DNA of 64,000 nucleotides from Mytilus californianus. Its lineage: Eukaryota; Mollusca; Bivalvia; Mytilida; Mytilidae. The stretch is taken from NCBI RefSeq assembly GCF_021869535.1, contig NW_026262690.1, positions 66,117,995-66,181,994 on the forward strand. The letters are read 5' to 3'. The position numbers were made by a program, and so were the translations under genes. Position 1 is the stretch's first letter; every line of letters begins with the position of its first letter. A model generated the notes under the pieces. The model did no database searches, was not told where the DNA came from, and worked only from the letters and a program-made list of their open reading frames with translations. This document shows, piece after piece, positions 24,037 to 36,308 of the stretch.

Positions 24037-26284
24037 CTATGATAAACCTGCAGGCACCTATGCTAGGATATGGTACATTAAAAAAAGCGGTATGACATAC
24101 ATAAAAAGGCGTTGTGACCTACAGGCTCCTATGATAAACCTGCAGGCACCTATGATATTATATGGTACATAAAAAAAGCTGTGTGACCTACAGGCACCTA
24201 TAATAGGCTATGGAATAAATAAATAGCAGTCTGACCTGCAGGCTTCGATGAAAGGCTTAGGTACAGACATATGGCGATGTGACCTGTAGGCACCTATGAT
24301 AGGCTATGGTGCAGATCTATAGTGAAGTGACCTACTGGCACCTAAGATAGACTATAAAACATATAAATATCAGTGTGAACTGCAGGCACCTATGATAGGT
24401 CAACATGTTATAATTAATTTCACTAGCTAGTTGACTGCAATTTCTATTACCATATATTATCATAATTATCAAAAGTACATGTAGGTGACCCTGGAATTGA
24501 TCTGTTCCATATCATATCACATGTGTCTGTATACTGAGACTACTATAACAATGTAGTCTCAGTTGTATGTCACACAGTTTTTGATCTTAACATTATCATT
24601 TCAACGGTGCCTGTACGTCACCCTGTTGTTTATCGTATCATATTATAGATTCCCGTAGGTCACCTTGTTATTTTCCAAATATTATAGTTGCATGTAGGTC
24701 ACCGTATTAGTTTAGATATTCTATCATAGGTCCCTGTAGGTCACCATGGTATTTATCCATAATATATTATAGTTGCCTGTAGGTCAACCTGCTATTTTGC
24801 AAATCCGATCATAGGTGCCTGTAGGTCACAATGGTATTTATCCATATTTTATAGAGGGGTCTGTAAGTGACCCTGTTATTTTACATATCCTATCATAGGT
24901 GCCTGTAGGTCACCATGTTATTTTACATATCATATTATAAGTGTCTGTAGGTCACCATGCTATTTTACATATCCTACAATAGGTGCCTGTAGGTAACCCT
25001 GTTAATTTACATATCTTTTCATAAGTGCCTGTAGGTCACAATGGTATTGATCCATATTATATTATAGGTGTCTGTTGGTCACCCTTTTATTTTCTTTATC
25101 CTATCATAGGTGCCTGTAATTCACCATGGTATTTATCCATATCGTATTATAGGATTCAACCTTTATGCACAAAGGATACAGATTTATATGGTGATTGGAT
25201 CTGCAAACTCCCATAATGCGCAAAAGTATAGATAAATATCAGTGTAACCTGCAGGCAGATATGATAGGCTAAGGTATAGATAAAAAGCTGTGTGACCTGC
25301 AAACACCGATTATAGGCTATGTTACAAATACATAGCAGTGTGACCTGCAGGCTCCTATGATGGGCTCTTGAAAAGATCTATGACGATACGACCTTCCTGC
25401 ACCTATGATACAGATCTATGGTGACGTGACCTGCAGGCTTTTATGATGGGATATGGTAAAGATACATATCAGTGTGACCTGCAGGTAGCTATAAAAGGCT
25501 AATATTAAATATGAATAAAAGTGTGACCTAAATGCAATGATGGTACAGATAAATTTTGTTGTGACCTGCAATCACCTATGAAAGGATATGGTAGATAAAA
25601 ATGTGATGTAATCTACAGGCACCTATAATAAACCTGCAGGCACTATAATAGGATATGGTACATGAAGAAGTGGAGTGACCTACAGGCACCTATGATTGGA
25701 TATGGTACATACAAAAAGCTGTGTGACCTACAGGCATCTATGATAAACCTGCCGGCATCTATGATAGAATATGGTAAATAATAAAAGCTGTGTGACCTAC
25801 AGGCACCTATGATAGGCTATGGTATAAATAAATAGTAGGGTAACCTGTAGGCTCCTATGAAAGGCTTAGGTACAGACATATGGCGATGTGACCTGTTTTA
25901 ACATTTAATATGCTATGGTGCAGATCTATAGTGAAATGACCTACATGCACCTATGGTAGACCCATGATAGACTATGGTACAGATGTATAGTGAAGTGACC
26001 TACAGGCACCTATGATAGACCCATGCTAGACTATGGTTTAGGTCTATGGTAATGTGACCTATAGGCCCCTAAGATAGACTATAAAACAGATAAATATCAG
26101 TGTGAACTGCAGGCACTTATGATAGGCTATGGTACAGATAAAAAGTTATATGATCTGCAGGCACCTATAGACTATGGTACAGATAAAAAGCGGTGTGATG
26201 TACAGGCACCTATGATAGGATATGGTACATAATTAAAGTTATGTGACTTACAGGTACCTTTGATAGTTTGTGGTATAAATAGAA
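24037..26284. repeat. Satellite array with F-R-F orientation switches
   Basis: Forward units lie at 24037-24420, reverse units at about 24470-25152 and forward units from 25153. The junction near 25150 (TATTATAGGATTCAACC) is a diverged copy of the palindrome-arm junction near 22556 (TATTATAGGATTCGACC). The block is thus a segmental copy that includes the switch. A perfect hairpin, CTGAGACTAC/GTAGTCTCAG, sits at about 24534-24562. Confidence 0.85.
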
Positions 26285-28048
26285 GGAATTTCATAACAGT
26301 GTAGACATGGACATCCGATATTTAAATGATATCTTGTCGCTCACTGGCTGTCGATAACACAGACTTCACGCAATTACAGTATGTCAGGGGCCTCTCAATT
26401 GGGATATACATAATTACTATTTTACACATGTCCATTCATAGATTTTTTTTTTTTGCATGAAAGCTTATAGGAATTTGTTTTGAATATATTTATATATTGA
26501 CAGCAAAAAAAGTTTTTTTTTGAAAGTGAGTATATTCAGAGGTGGTATCACAAAGTAATCAAGAGAAAAAAAAAGTGAGAAAAAGCAGTGTGTCAGTTAT
26601 ACACATGTAGTCCATCATGCATTGCAAATAGTTCAATGGATTGGTCAATCGCCAAAATAAAAAAAAAATGCTTTATTTGTAAAACAAAACACTAATACAT
26701 GCATTGGCACTCATACCACATCTTCTTATATCTATTGACGGGGTCATAAGTATGCTAAGTAATACATGTCCGTATAAGAAAATGTGCCCGACCTGTTAAA
26801 TGCAACTGTTCTGTCGATTTTAAAAACAGTTGGACGGATCACAGCGATTTAATTTAGAATTGTACTTATCTTTTTTTAATTTGTGTTTTAGTATCTATCG
26901 GTGAATTAAATCTGTTCACAATTCCTTTAATACTTGAATAATTAAACAAGTACACCCAGTTTAAAGGTTATTATTACAATGTTACTGTTATGTTGACATA
27001 ATAACCTGTACATTATCTCGTGTTACAGTTGACCAGTTTAGTCGTGTACATATGATTTATTATTCCAAAACAGATGTATTGTAAACATATTACATTTATG
27101 GATATATATTGAAACACAGAAACCGAAAAAGAAGTGAGTACAATTTCAAATTGTAAGGGGACGATCATTCTTGATTCAGTTAAAATAAGGGAGGGGTGGC
27201 TATGCAATAGGCTTTTGAAATCAGCATGCATAAAATTGCAAATAAACTTTTATGCAGAATTATCTCAAATATGTGTCCTCAAATAACAAAAAAATAGTTG
27301 AGTAAGACCAATATTATTGAAATCACCTGCTTAATTAGTAGTAAAATAATATAGATCCCGTAACTTTAGTTAACCATGTTCAGGTATAACAAAATCTAAA
27401 CTAAATATCAATGTTTCCACAAAAGCTACTCTTGACTCCAATCAACGTAAATTTTACACACAAGACCGGATTCATAAGCTTCTTGATATTTTCACCGGTT
27501 ATTTTTTGTTAGAATGATATTTAAATGTTCACGAAAATCTGATCGTTGGAGTCTTCGATAGGAATTCAAATTTGTTCCGTGCTAAAAATTATGCAGTCCA
27601 GAGGACTAAAACGATTTTTTTTATGAAGGTTCGGGGTTCTTATTACCAACAAAAATAATCTTAGTATGAAAGTTGATTGTAGGTTACCACAGATCAACTC
27701 GTACGAATATTTTTTAAGGAGCCACAGAACGTTTGTGCAAGAAAAAACAACGTTTTTTTCTTTCTCTCGATTACTTGGTGATATCACCTCTGAATATACT
27801 CAGTCTGTCAAAAGAAATTTTTTGTTGTGAGTATATGAAAATATTCAAATCAAATTCCTATATAAACTTTCATGCAAACAATTTATTTTATGAATGAACA
27901 TGTGTAAAGATAGTAATTATGTAAATCCCCATTTAGAGGCCCCTGAGATACTGTAATTGCGTGAAGTCTTTGTTGTCGACAGCCAGTGATACACACGATA
28001 ACATTTAATTACCACGTGTCCATGTCTACGCTGTTATGAAATTCATTC
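26285..28048. mobile_element. Mutator-like element with ~285 bp TIRs
   Basis: The arms 26285 to about 26570 and about 27758 to 28048 are inverted repeats sharing landmarks such as CACTGGCTGTCGA, ACTTCACGCAATTACAGTAT and GTATATTCAGAGGTG. The element is flanked by TAAATAGAA at 26276-26284 and 28049-28057, a 9 bp direct repeat inside a satellite unit. Long TIRs plus a 9 bp duplication are typical of Mutator-like (MULE) elements. The interior has no transposase and includes a short piece of a mussel repeat (about 26692-26740). One caveat: the outermost bases of the TIRs align equally well with a 6 bp duplication. Confidence 0.75.
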
Positions 28049-28057
28049 TAAATAGAA

Positions 28058-28153
28058 ATGTGACCTGCAGGCTCCTATAAAAGGCTTAGGTACAGACATA
28101 TGGCAATGTGACCTGTAGGCACCTATGATAGGCTATGCTGCAGATCTATAGTG
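28058..28153 (+). repeat. Satellite remnant
   Basis: Two units of the GTGACCTGTAGGCACC satellite lie between the Mutator-like element and the ribozyme-bearing insertion. Confidence 0.8.
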
Positions 28154-28448
28154 ATAACATAAACGGTATCAATTTTTCTGAACCAGATGCGCATTTCGAC
28201 AATCAATGTCTCTTCAGTGATGCTCGAGGCCAAAATATTTGAAAATTCAAAGCTTAATTAAAATATGAAGAGCTATAAACAAAAAAAGACCAAAAAGTAT
28301 AGCCAAAGCTGGGCAAGCAATCTGAGCTTTGCATGAGGGAGATACATTCCTTAATTTTAAATAATTTCCAAAATTTTGTAACAGCAAAATTTAATAACAA
28401 AAAATCTATATTTTCATGCCAGCACCAAAGTACTGGCTACTGGGCTAG
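28154..28448 (-). mobile_element. Hammerhead-bearing insertion in satellite
   Basis: About 295 bp of non-satellite DNA splits a satellite unit. On the minus strand it carries a hammerhead ribozyme core. I recall the GATGCGCATTTCGACAAT region as a very common bivalve repeat. It has no ORF, as expected for a non-autonomous RNA-derived element. Only one unit is present. Confidence 0.6.
28180..28223 (-). ncRNA. Hammerhead ribozyme, type I (minus strand)
   Basis: Read 5' to 3' on minus. Stem I strand GCATCA is followed by the core CTGAAGA. Stem II is GACA/TGTC with a 5-nt loop TTGAT. GAAA follows, with minimal stem III ATG/CAT around loop CG, cleavage base C after U, and the stem I partner TGGTTC. 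One stem I pair is mismatched (C opposite U); all core positions fit the consensus CUGANGA...GAAA...UH. Very short stem III is known for type I hammerheads of metazoan retrozymes and Penelope-like elements, which can act as dimers. Activity is untested. Confidence 0.7.
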
Positions 28449-29602
28449 TAAAATGCCTACAGGCACCTATGATAGACCCATGAAAGACTATGGTACAGAT
28501 CTATGGTGATGTGACCTGTAGGCACATATGCTACGCTATGGTACAGACAAAATGTTGTATGGCCTACAGGCACAGATAGACAGTCACTATAGAACATGTA
28601 ATAACCAGTGTGACCTGCAGGCACCTATGATAGTCAATGGTACACATAAAAAGTTGTATGACCTGCAGTCACCTAAAGACTATGGTACAGTTAAAACGCT
28701 GTAGGACCTGCAGGCACCTATGATAGGCTTTGGTGCAGATATATTGTGATGTGACCAGCCGGCACCTATAATAGGCTATGGTACATATAAAAAGCAGTGT
28801 GACTTACAGGCACCTATGATAGGCTATGGTGCAATTAAAAAGTTGCATGACCTACAATGTACAGGCGCCTATGATAGGTTTTAGTGCAGATAGGTAGTGA
28901 AGTGGCCGACATGCACCTATGGAAGACTATGGTGCAGATTTTTGGTGATGTTACCTGCAGGCATCTATGATAGGCTATAGTATAAATAAATAGCAGGCTC
29001 CTACGAAAGGCTAAGGTACAGACATATGGCGATGTGACCTGTAGGCACCTTTATTTATATATCTATGATAGGCTATGGTGCAGATCTATATTGAAGTGAC
29101 CTACAGTCACCTATGATAGACCCATGATAGACCATGGTTCAGATCTATGGTAATGTGACCTATAGGCACCTAAGATAGACTATAGACAGATAAATATCAG
29201 TGTGACTTGCAGGCACCTATGATAGGCTATGGAACACATAAAAATGTGTATGACCTGCAGTCACCTATAGACTATGGTACAGATAAAACGCTCTTGGTCC
29301 TGCAGTTACCTATGATAGGCTTTGGTGCAGATATATGGTGTTTTGACCAGCAGGCATATATCATAGGCTATGGTACAGATAAATAGCAATGTGACCTACA
29401 GGCACTCATGATTGGCTATGATGCAGATACAAAGTTGTATGACCTCAGACAGCTATGATAGGCTAGAGTGCAGATTTGTAGTGAAGTGGCCGACAGGCGA
29501 CTATGATAGACTATGGTGCAGATCTATGGTGATGTGACCTGCAGGCACCTATAATATGCTAAGGTACAGATAGATAGCAGTGTGACCTGCAGGCACCTAT
29601 TA
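28449..29602 (+). repeat. Satellite, degenerate forward block
   Basis: Diverged units reading CACCTATGATAGGCTATGG then TACAGATAAATAGCAG and GTGACCTGCAGG. More decayed than the arrays inside the palindrome. Confidence 0.85.
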
Positions 29603-30775
29603 AAGTCAAGCAAAGAAAGAAGACTAATGGTTTTATGATGATGTACAATTAGATATAGTTAACAAATTTACTTATCTAGGTGTTGTTCTTAATTTAAATG
29701 GAAAATTTTCTGTTGCACAAAAAAAATAATTTGCAGAACAAGGTAGGAAAGCTATGTTTTGTTTATTTAGTAATATTAGACTATTTTCATTTAATTATGC
29801 CACGTTATTGCCATTATTTGATACATATGTGAGTAGTATTCTACGTTATGGTTCTAAATATGGGGCTTCCATAAAGCTCAAAACGTAGAAAAAATATATA
29901 ATGATTTTTGTAAAAGAATTTTGAATGTTAAAACAAGTACACCGAATGTCATGGTTTATTGTGAACTTGGCAGATTTCCAATTTTAGTAACCAGGAAATT
30001 GCGTATATTTAAATATTGGATTAAGGTATTGAATAATAACAATTGTATATTACTTGGTTGTTACAATTATTTAATATATGATGTGTGTTTAAAAAATCCA
30101 AATGACAAAAAAAAACTGGGTTTGTGTTATACGAAAGGAATTGTTCCATCTTGGTTTAATGATTTGTGGTATTCACAAAATTCTTTATGTAAAGATCATA
30201 TTATGGATATTAAACAGAGACTGATATTTTCAAACAAGAGTTTGATGCTATTTTAGATAGTTCATCAAAATGTTTTTTTGTATAGATATATGATATCAAA
30301 TTTGTCTATGCAGACATATTTATGTAAACCAATACCCGCAATTTACAAAAAGTGTATTGTTAAATTAGATTGCATAATCTCGCTATAGAGAAGGGAAGGT
30401 ATTCTAATGTTACTAGAAACCTTAGAACCTGTACATTGTGTATTAATGATATTGAGGATGAAATGATAGATGCCTCATGTCCTTGATATTCAAATTTGCG
30501 TGAATGTTTAATAAAACCATATTATTGGCGTAAGCTATCTGTTTATAAACTTTTACAATTATTAAGCACTACTAATGTAAAAGACTTGTGCAACTTAGGA
30601 AAATGTATATTTAGAGCACTGAAGCTCAGAAATGACTGTGTATTTAATACTTCTGTCTGTTTTGTCTGTTTTGTCATGATCGCATGCATATTTTTGTAAT
30701 CTTTATTTAGTATATATTAGTTATACATGTACCTACATGTTGTTAAACATTTTGTTAAAAAGAATTGAATTATTC
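29603..30775 (+). pseudogene. LINE ORF2 3' portion (CR1/L2-like), 5' truncated
   Basis: The coding remains run from the end of the reverse transcriptase to the C-terminus. They read NKFTYLGVVLNLNGKFSVAQ, then AMFCLFSNIRLFSFNYATLL, then KRILNVKTSTPNVMVYCELG, a zinc-knuckle-like RTCTLCINDIEDE with a later SCP, and CLIKPYYWRKLSVYKLLQLL. Several stops and frameshifts interrupt it; the longest clean piece is 29921-30256. The fragment starts abruptly after a satellite unit and ends with AAGAATTGAATTATTC before the satellite resumes, so it is a 5'-truncated insertion. Confidence 0.75.
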
Positions 30776-31015
30776 TATGGTACAGATAAATAAGCAGTGT
30801 GACCTTCAGGCTCCTATGAAAGGCTTTAGTGCAGATCTATGGTGATATGACCTGCAGACACATTTGATGGGCTATGGAACAGATAAAAAGCGATGTGACC
30901 TGCATACATCTATGATAGGCTATGGTACAGATAAAAAGCAGTGTGACCTACAGGTTCCTATGATAGGCTATGGTGCAGATCATAAGTGAAATGACCCACA
31001 GGCACCTATAATAAC
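30776..31015 (+). repeat. Satellite remnant
   Basis: About five degenerate units between the LINE fragment and a dispersed mussel repeat. Confidence 0.8.
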
Positions 31016-31545
31016 TGCGAGTGTTCTCAGTTCTGTACTTAGTGTTTTGTGGGGTTTTTCTTTGTTATTCGCATTTGTAAGTACCTATCCACGTCCACTT
31101 TATGTTTTAGTTAGATGTATTTTTATTTGTATCCTTCTGATGAGTTAAGCCTTTATCAACTGATTTTTATAGTTTGTTCTTATATTGTACTGTTACACCA
31201 CTTTCCCAGGTTAAGGGAGGGTTGACGTCTTCAAACTATTTCTGTATGTGCCTGTCCCAATTCAGGAACCGATAATTCAGTGGTTGTCATTTGTTTCTGT
31301 GTTACTTATGTGTTTTTCGTTCATTTTTTTTTTGTATATAAATTAGGCCGTTAATTTTCTTGTTTTTCATTTGTCATTTGGGAGCATTTTATAGCTGACT
31401 ATGTGGTATTGGCTTTGCTCATTGTTAAAAACCATAAGGGGACCTATAGTTGTTAATTTCTGTGTCATTTGGGTTTCACTGGGTCTATTGTGGAAAGTTG
31501 TCTCATTGGCAATCATACCACATCTTCATTTCATATATATGGTGC
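31016..31545 (+). repeat. Dispersed mussel repeat, long copy
   Basis: It begins ACTGCGAGTGTTCTCAG, includes GGTTAAGGGAGGGTTGACG, and ends CTCATTGGCAATCATACCAC then ATCTTC. Other copies, mostly sharing the 3' end, are at 33735-33905, 37695-38040 (minus), 41830-42110 (minus), 51590-51830, 54685-54990 (minus), 55447-55850, 59480-59745 and 63120-63460. Variable 5' ends and a fixed 3' end suggest retroposition. Short frames inside these copies are not genes. Confidence 0.75.
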
Positions 31546-31735
31546 AAATTTATAGTTATGTGTCCTGCAGGCACCTACCATACATATATATATGAATGAA
31601 AGTGTGCAGATAATTAGCAGTGTGACCTGCAGACTCAAATGAAATGCTATGTTACAGATCTTTTAAAGTGATGTGATTTGCAGGCAGCTATGGAACAGAT
31701 AATGTTGGTGTGACCTGCAGCCACCTATAGTATTG
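31546..31735 (+). repeat. Last satellite remnant
   Basis: Four decayed units with GTGACCTGCAG. This is the right-hand limit of the satellite in the window. Confidence 0.75.
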
Positions 31736-34734
31736 TTATACTTATACGCGTAGGTATATGCAGCACTACTTTTTTATAAGTGGTGACTGGCAGTAACCGT
31801 TCACATAAACTTTTATCCTCGTGCACATTGCACCAGGTAATGTACTAAACTGTATGATGCATAATTTTTTCAAGTCGGAAACTTTTTCCGCAACTGTGAT
31901 TATTGCATCATAAGACATTGTCCAATATTTCCTGGCCTGCGTTTCACATAGAATTCTTGCGACTCAAATTGATCGAAAGTATACCGAATTGTTCTTGATT
32001 TGCAAGTTATGTTTGTCGTAAGATTTTTTACGAAGGCCTGTATATTTGAAAGCAAGGCGTAAAATCATAGTATGCTCACGTAGGGGAAAGACCTTAATTA
32101 ACCACTACCAGAAAAGGGCATATAAGGATGGTATTAGAAATTTCCTTGTCGTTCCTTCCCACCAATCGATTTGTTTTGAGGGATTTTCATTGACAGTCTA
32201 TCTAGGACTCTGGAAATCTTAAACAATTTTGGAACAAAACAAACATAAATTAAAACCATGTATACTGATGCATAAGTAATTTCAGATAGTCTATTTATAC
32301 AATGAAAATAATATTTTTTCATATTTACTGAGTTATGATGCAAATTGAAAACTTGGTTATTTCTGTATATTAATACTGATTCTGAAATGAATTAAGTGTC
32401 AATCTCAATTGCTTTTTAATTGTAAATCTTTTAATAAATTTTAACTACATGATGATTCGCTGGCAGACTGGCACTTACAACCGTAGACTGACATATCAGG
32501 TTACGTATCATCAGCTCAGTAGTTAGTGCCTCGGTACTGACATGATTTATAACATACCTTTCATAAATAGTCCGTTTATAAAAGAAATAATTAAAAACGA
32601 AGGATCCAAATCCCTCAGGCAAATTTGACCTTAGATGGATTTGGCTATTTTAGGTCCCTTTTTGTCATAAAGGTCTTCACGTTTTCGGTACTAGTCTAAT
32701 ACATCCTCGGTTTTCAATTTTATGGCTTTGAGTGTTCCTGATGAAGGTAAATCCAAAAACCGCTTCGGACGAATCAAATTTATAAAGTGCTAGTATCTTC
32801 TTCATTTTTTTTTTTCGAAATATAAAATTTCGACATTTTGCATTTAATATTTGGCTTGACTATAATTGATGAACCAGAACTCATCTTTGCCTGTCAATAT
32901 TTTGTTTCAGTTGTACAGATAAATATGATGGTATAAGATTCGACAAGGTGAGTTAAATAAAGGCTTCTTTTTCAATCATTTCACAGAAAAAAGGTAGATA
33001 ATTCATTTTTTTGTTGTCAAATAATGAATTAAAAACTTGTTTGATTATTAATGAATATACGGTTTGTCGGAATATTTTAGAAAGGAATTATTAGTCGAAG
33101 ACGTATCAAAATAGTCTATTCCTACAAATACCCATACGATAATTAAAACTGTTTAGGACGTAATTTAATATCCATCACAGATAGAGTTTTCACGGTATTT
33201 GTTCCTATTAATAATTCTCAATTTTCCATCTCTTTAAATAATTTGCAGTGTGAAGTATCATGTTAAGGTATAAAAAGATTAATTTCGTATCGTCTATACA
33301 TAATTATTAATCACGGTTTGATATTATTGTTTAACTATTTATGGTTAAATCCAACTATATGTGGAATCCATATTCTTTCATTAAAATTAAACGAAAGACG
33401 AAAGTAGCAATTATATACCAAGTGTTTCGTCACAGCGTTCCAATTGAACATAAAAAAAAAATGATATCACAGATACAGTTAAAAAATTGACACTGAGGGT
33501 TAGCTAAAAAATAACTTACCGACAAAGGAGGTAACCTAAATTTTCCCATTTTAATGGAGCATTCATCGCCAAGTTGGCATATCCTCCTGAGCTAGAGGAC
33601 TGCTGCTTACAAGGAAGCTATTTAAAGCGTTCTAATCGGTAAAGGTTAACTGATTATTCAATATTTAGTTCTACGGACACCAGCATGCCTTCCATTTGTT
33701 GACTATTTCGTAATATCAGTTTAACTAATTACCATGAATAGTTTTACACTAGTCATTTTGGGGCCCTTTATAGCTTTGCTGTTCGGTGTGAGCCAAGGCT
33801 CCGTGTTAAAGGCCGTACTTTGACCTGTAATTGTTAACTTTTTACACATTGTGACTTGGATGGAGCGTTGTCTCATTGGCACTCATACCACATCTTCTTA
33901 TTTCTATATGTTCTCCTTTTTTGTATCCAAATTCCAGTTCAGAAAATCACAACCGAATTATCTCTTTTTACTTGTTATGAGAAAAACGACGGGTGCAACT
34001 AGTAAAGCAGGACCAGCTTTCCCTCTGATGCACTTGCAGCTGAGGCCAGTCCACTCCATTTTCTAGTTTTTTTTCTGGTGGGGTTTGTTTTGTTTCATTT
34101 TAATTTTGCTATGTAGTGTATTTTTAACTGTTTTCCTTTAGACATGATGTTGTCTGTACTTTGAATACTATTATAAGAAGGTTTCTTTTTAATTTCATCT
34201 TTGGTATGGTATTTTTTGTATTTTGTTTCTTAGTTTAACATTAAAAATCAGGAATTGAATAAGACTTCATGAAATGTGACAGGTTCATTTGGTTTTAAAT
34301 TTAAAATAAAGCATATCATCAAGGATACCTTTATCAGCATTATACAATAGAGGTACAACCACTATGAAAACTAAAGTGTTTAAGTTTGGGGGTTTTTTTT
34401 TTGGAATTCTCTTGCCATCAAATATTTTAAAACAATCATTTTCTGCTTTACAATATGTTAAATAATGAATTTTAGTTTTCCACTTTCAGCAAATCATCGC
34501 CTGCAGTTCACTTTTGAATACGCGAAACCTAACTTTATAAAGTTTTCGATAGTAATTATTACTTAATCTTTTGTAAGACTGTCGATTGTATAGTTGAAAG
34601 CGACAGAAGAAAGAGATACCAGAGATCTGATCGGATCATTAATGATGGTTACATTCCTACAAAATGGCAAGACGAAGATGTTCTCTTAAATATGTATGCC
34701 TAACAGAATCCTATGTTAGTATGTTTCCTTTCAG
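31736..34734. other. End of MCT intron 1
   Basis: Mostly AT-rich DNA without features. It contains a dispersed repeat copy (33735-33905), a segment at 33977-34150 with GGTGCAACTAGTAAAGCAGG that I recall as a common bivalve repeat, and one copy near 32735 of a short motif (CCTGATGAAGGTAAATCC) that recurs near 42760 and 56310. No exon was recognised. Confidence 0.5.
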
Positions 34735-34878
34735 GTCCATTATCTGGATATCTGATTGAAAGATACGACGAACGAAAGGTTGCCATTGCTGGAAGTCTGA
34801 TTGCAGCTATTGGCATGACGTCATCTGCTTTTGTCAGTTCCGTTCCCGCTCTCATTCTGACTTACGGCATAATTTCAG
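34735..34878 (+). CDS. MCT-like transporter, exon 2 (residues 65-112)
   Basis: 144 nt between acceptor TTTCAG and donor GTAAAA, phase 1 on both sides. It encodes PLSGYLIERYDERKVAIAGS and the following helix: the end of TM2, the short cytoplasmic loop with charged RYDERK (the equivalent of the major-facilitator TM2-TM3 loop), TM3, and TM4 up to LILTYGIIS. The upstream ATG at 34713 lies in the intron and is not a start. Confidence 0.88.
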
Positions 34879-35441
34879 GTAAAAATATATTTTGGACACC
34901 AGAAGTGTAGAAAAAAATCACTAAAGCAATCACTGACGTACTTAATAATAACTGGTATCCTTGATGAGATTTTGCAAACTAATTCAATTTTTTTCTGGCT
35001 TTTTCTTGTACATATTACATTTACTGGTTAGCAGCGCAGTAAGGTATATATAAATTGCTTGGTCCGAAACACTATTAAAACAGATTTAAGCATTAACGTA
35101 AATATTTTGCAAAATGCTATTTTATAAAACTTATATCATTTTTTTTTTTATTTTAAGGACAAGCATTTATAGCATTTTTCTGTGTCAAAAGATAGATAAT
35201 ATTCATTGAAGTCTGGTTGTATCTACGTTGTTATATTTTCTTGCGATTTATAAATTATCATTATTTGTTGTTTCATGATGCTTTACCTTGTAAACTATGA
35301 ATAATGTGCTTATTGAAACAGATAGTGTTTGCCTGATGCACTTAAACATATAATTAAACAGTAACTGGGGGCTCTTTACTAATTAATTTCATGTACACTG
35401 GATCTAATGTATTTGTTATAGCTATTAAAATATGTTTACAG
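34879..35441 (+). other. MCT intron 2
   Basis: 563 bp, GT-AG, AT-rich. No repeat or other feature seen. Confidence 0.8.
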
Positions 35442-36308
35442 GCATAGGATGCGGAATAGCGTTTATGCCAGGAAGTGTAGCAGTGGCTAAATACTTCATA
35501 AACCATCGACCACTGGCAATGGCGATATCATCTGCAGGTGGCGGAATAGGTATTTTTGCATTCCCACCGATTATTGAAATGTTAAATGAATATTATACAT
35601 GGCGTGGTATGTTTTTGATTCTTGGTGGAATAACTCTCAATATATGTGTATTTGGATCATTAATCCGCCCTTTGACAAAAGAGGTCAGCTCAGAACAAAA
35701 GTCACAAGAGAGTGGATATTCTTCGGACAAATCAGAAAATAACAAGTTACAATCGAGCAGTGTTAGCAAGAATCTCGAGACAGTACAATTAAATGAAGAA
35801 AGTGAAAACTTCGAACAAGTTGGATTTCTCGACAAACATTTTTATCTGAAAATTCCATCATTTTACATCCTTATGATCAATAATTTTATGTATCAGTTTG
35901 GCGCATCGATTATCCTAGGTCACCTGCAAGCTTATGCTGTTTATCAGAAAGGATTTACTAAGCCAAATTCTGCTATTTTATATACAATTTCCGGTGTTAT
36001 GGTTCTTGTTTTCAAACTTCTACATGGTGTTTTTGCAAATATGAGCCATGTAAAAATATTTAGACCCATTTATCAATATATTTTCTTCTATGCATTAGGT
36101 GGAATAGCAACAATATGTTTGACTATACATTCCCGTTACGGTGTATACTTTTACAGTGCGATATTTGGAATGAGTTATGCAGCATGTGGAGGCTCCCTTC
36201 TCCCAGCTATAATCATTGAAATGTCTGGCGTAGAAACATTTGGTGTTACATATGGAATTGTGCTTTTCGTTTTAGCAGTTGGACAGTTAACTGGTGCTCC
36301 TGTAGCAG
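35442..36308 (+). CDS. MCT-like transporter, exon 3 (residues 113-401)
   Basis: 867 nt, the largest exon. It begins GIGCGIAFMPGSVAVAKYF, covering the rest of TM4 and the TM5 signature YFINHRPLAMAISSAGGGIG, followed by the TM5-TM6 segment with the typical WRGMFLILGG. Residues about 191-248 form a hydrophilic, Ser/Glu/Lys-rich loop (KEVSSEQKSQESGYSSDKSE), as expected for the TM6-TM7 cytoplasmic loop. TM7 onwards starts at SFYILMINNFMYQFG and runs to GVTYGIVLFVLAVGQLTGAP (TM11 region). The exon ends GTAGCAG before GTTAGT. The frame is open throughout, so this locus looks functional at least to here. Confidence 0.92.

Noticed and set aside
32735..32790. CCTGATGAAGGTAAATCC motif (also near 42760 and 56310) as further hammerheads
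   Set aside because: CTGATGA is present in two of three copies, but no stable stem II plus GAAA plus stem III and matching stem I could be drawn. It is better treated as an ordinary dispersed repeat.
35593..35835. 80-codon minus-strand frame inside MCT exon 3
   Set aside because: Shadow of the transporter coding sequence on the opposite strand.
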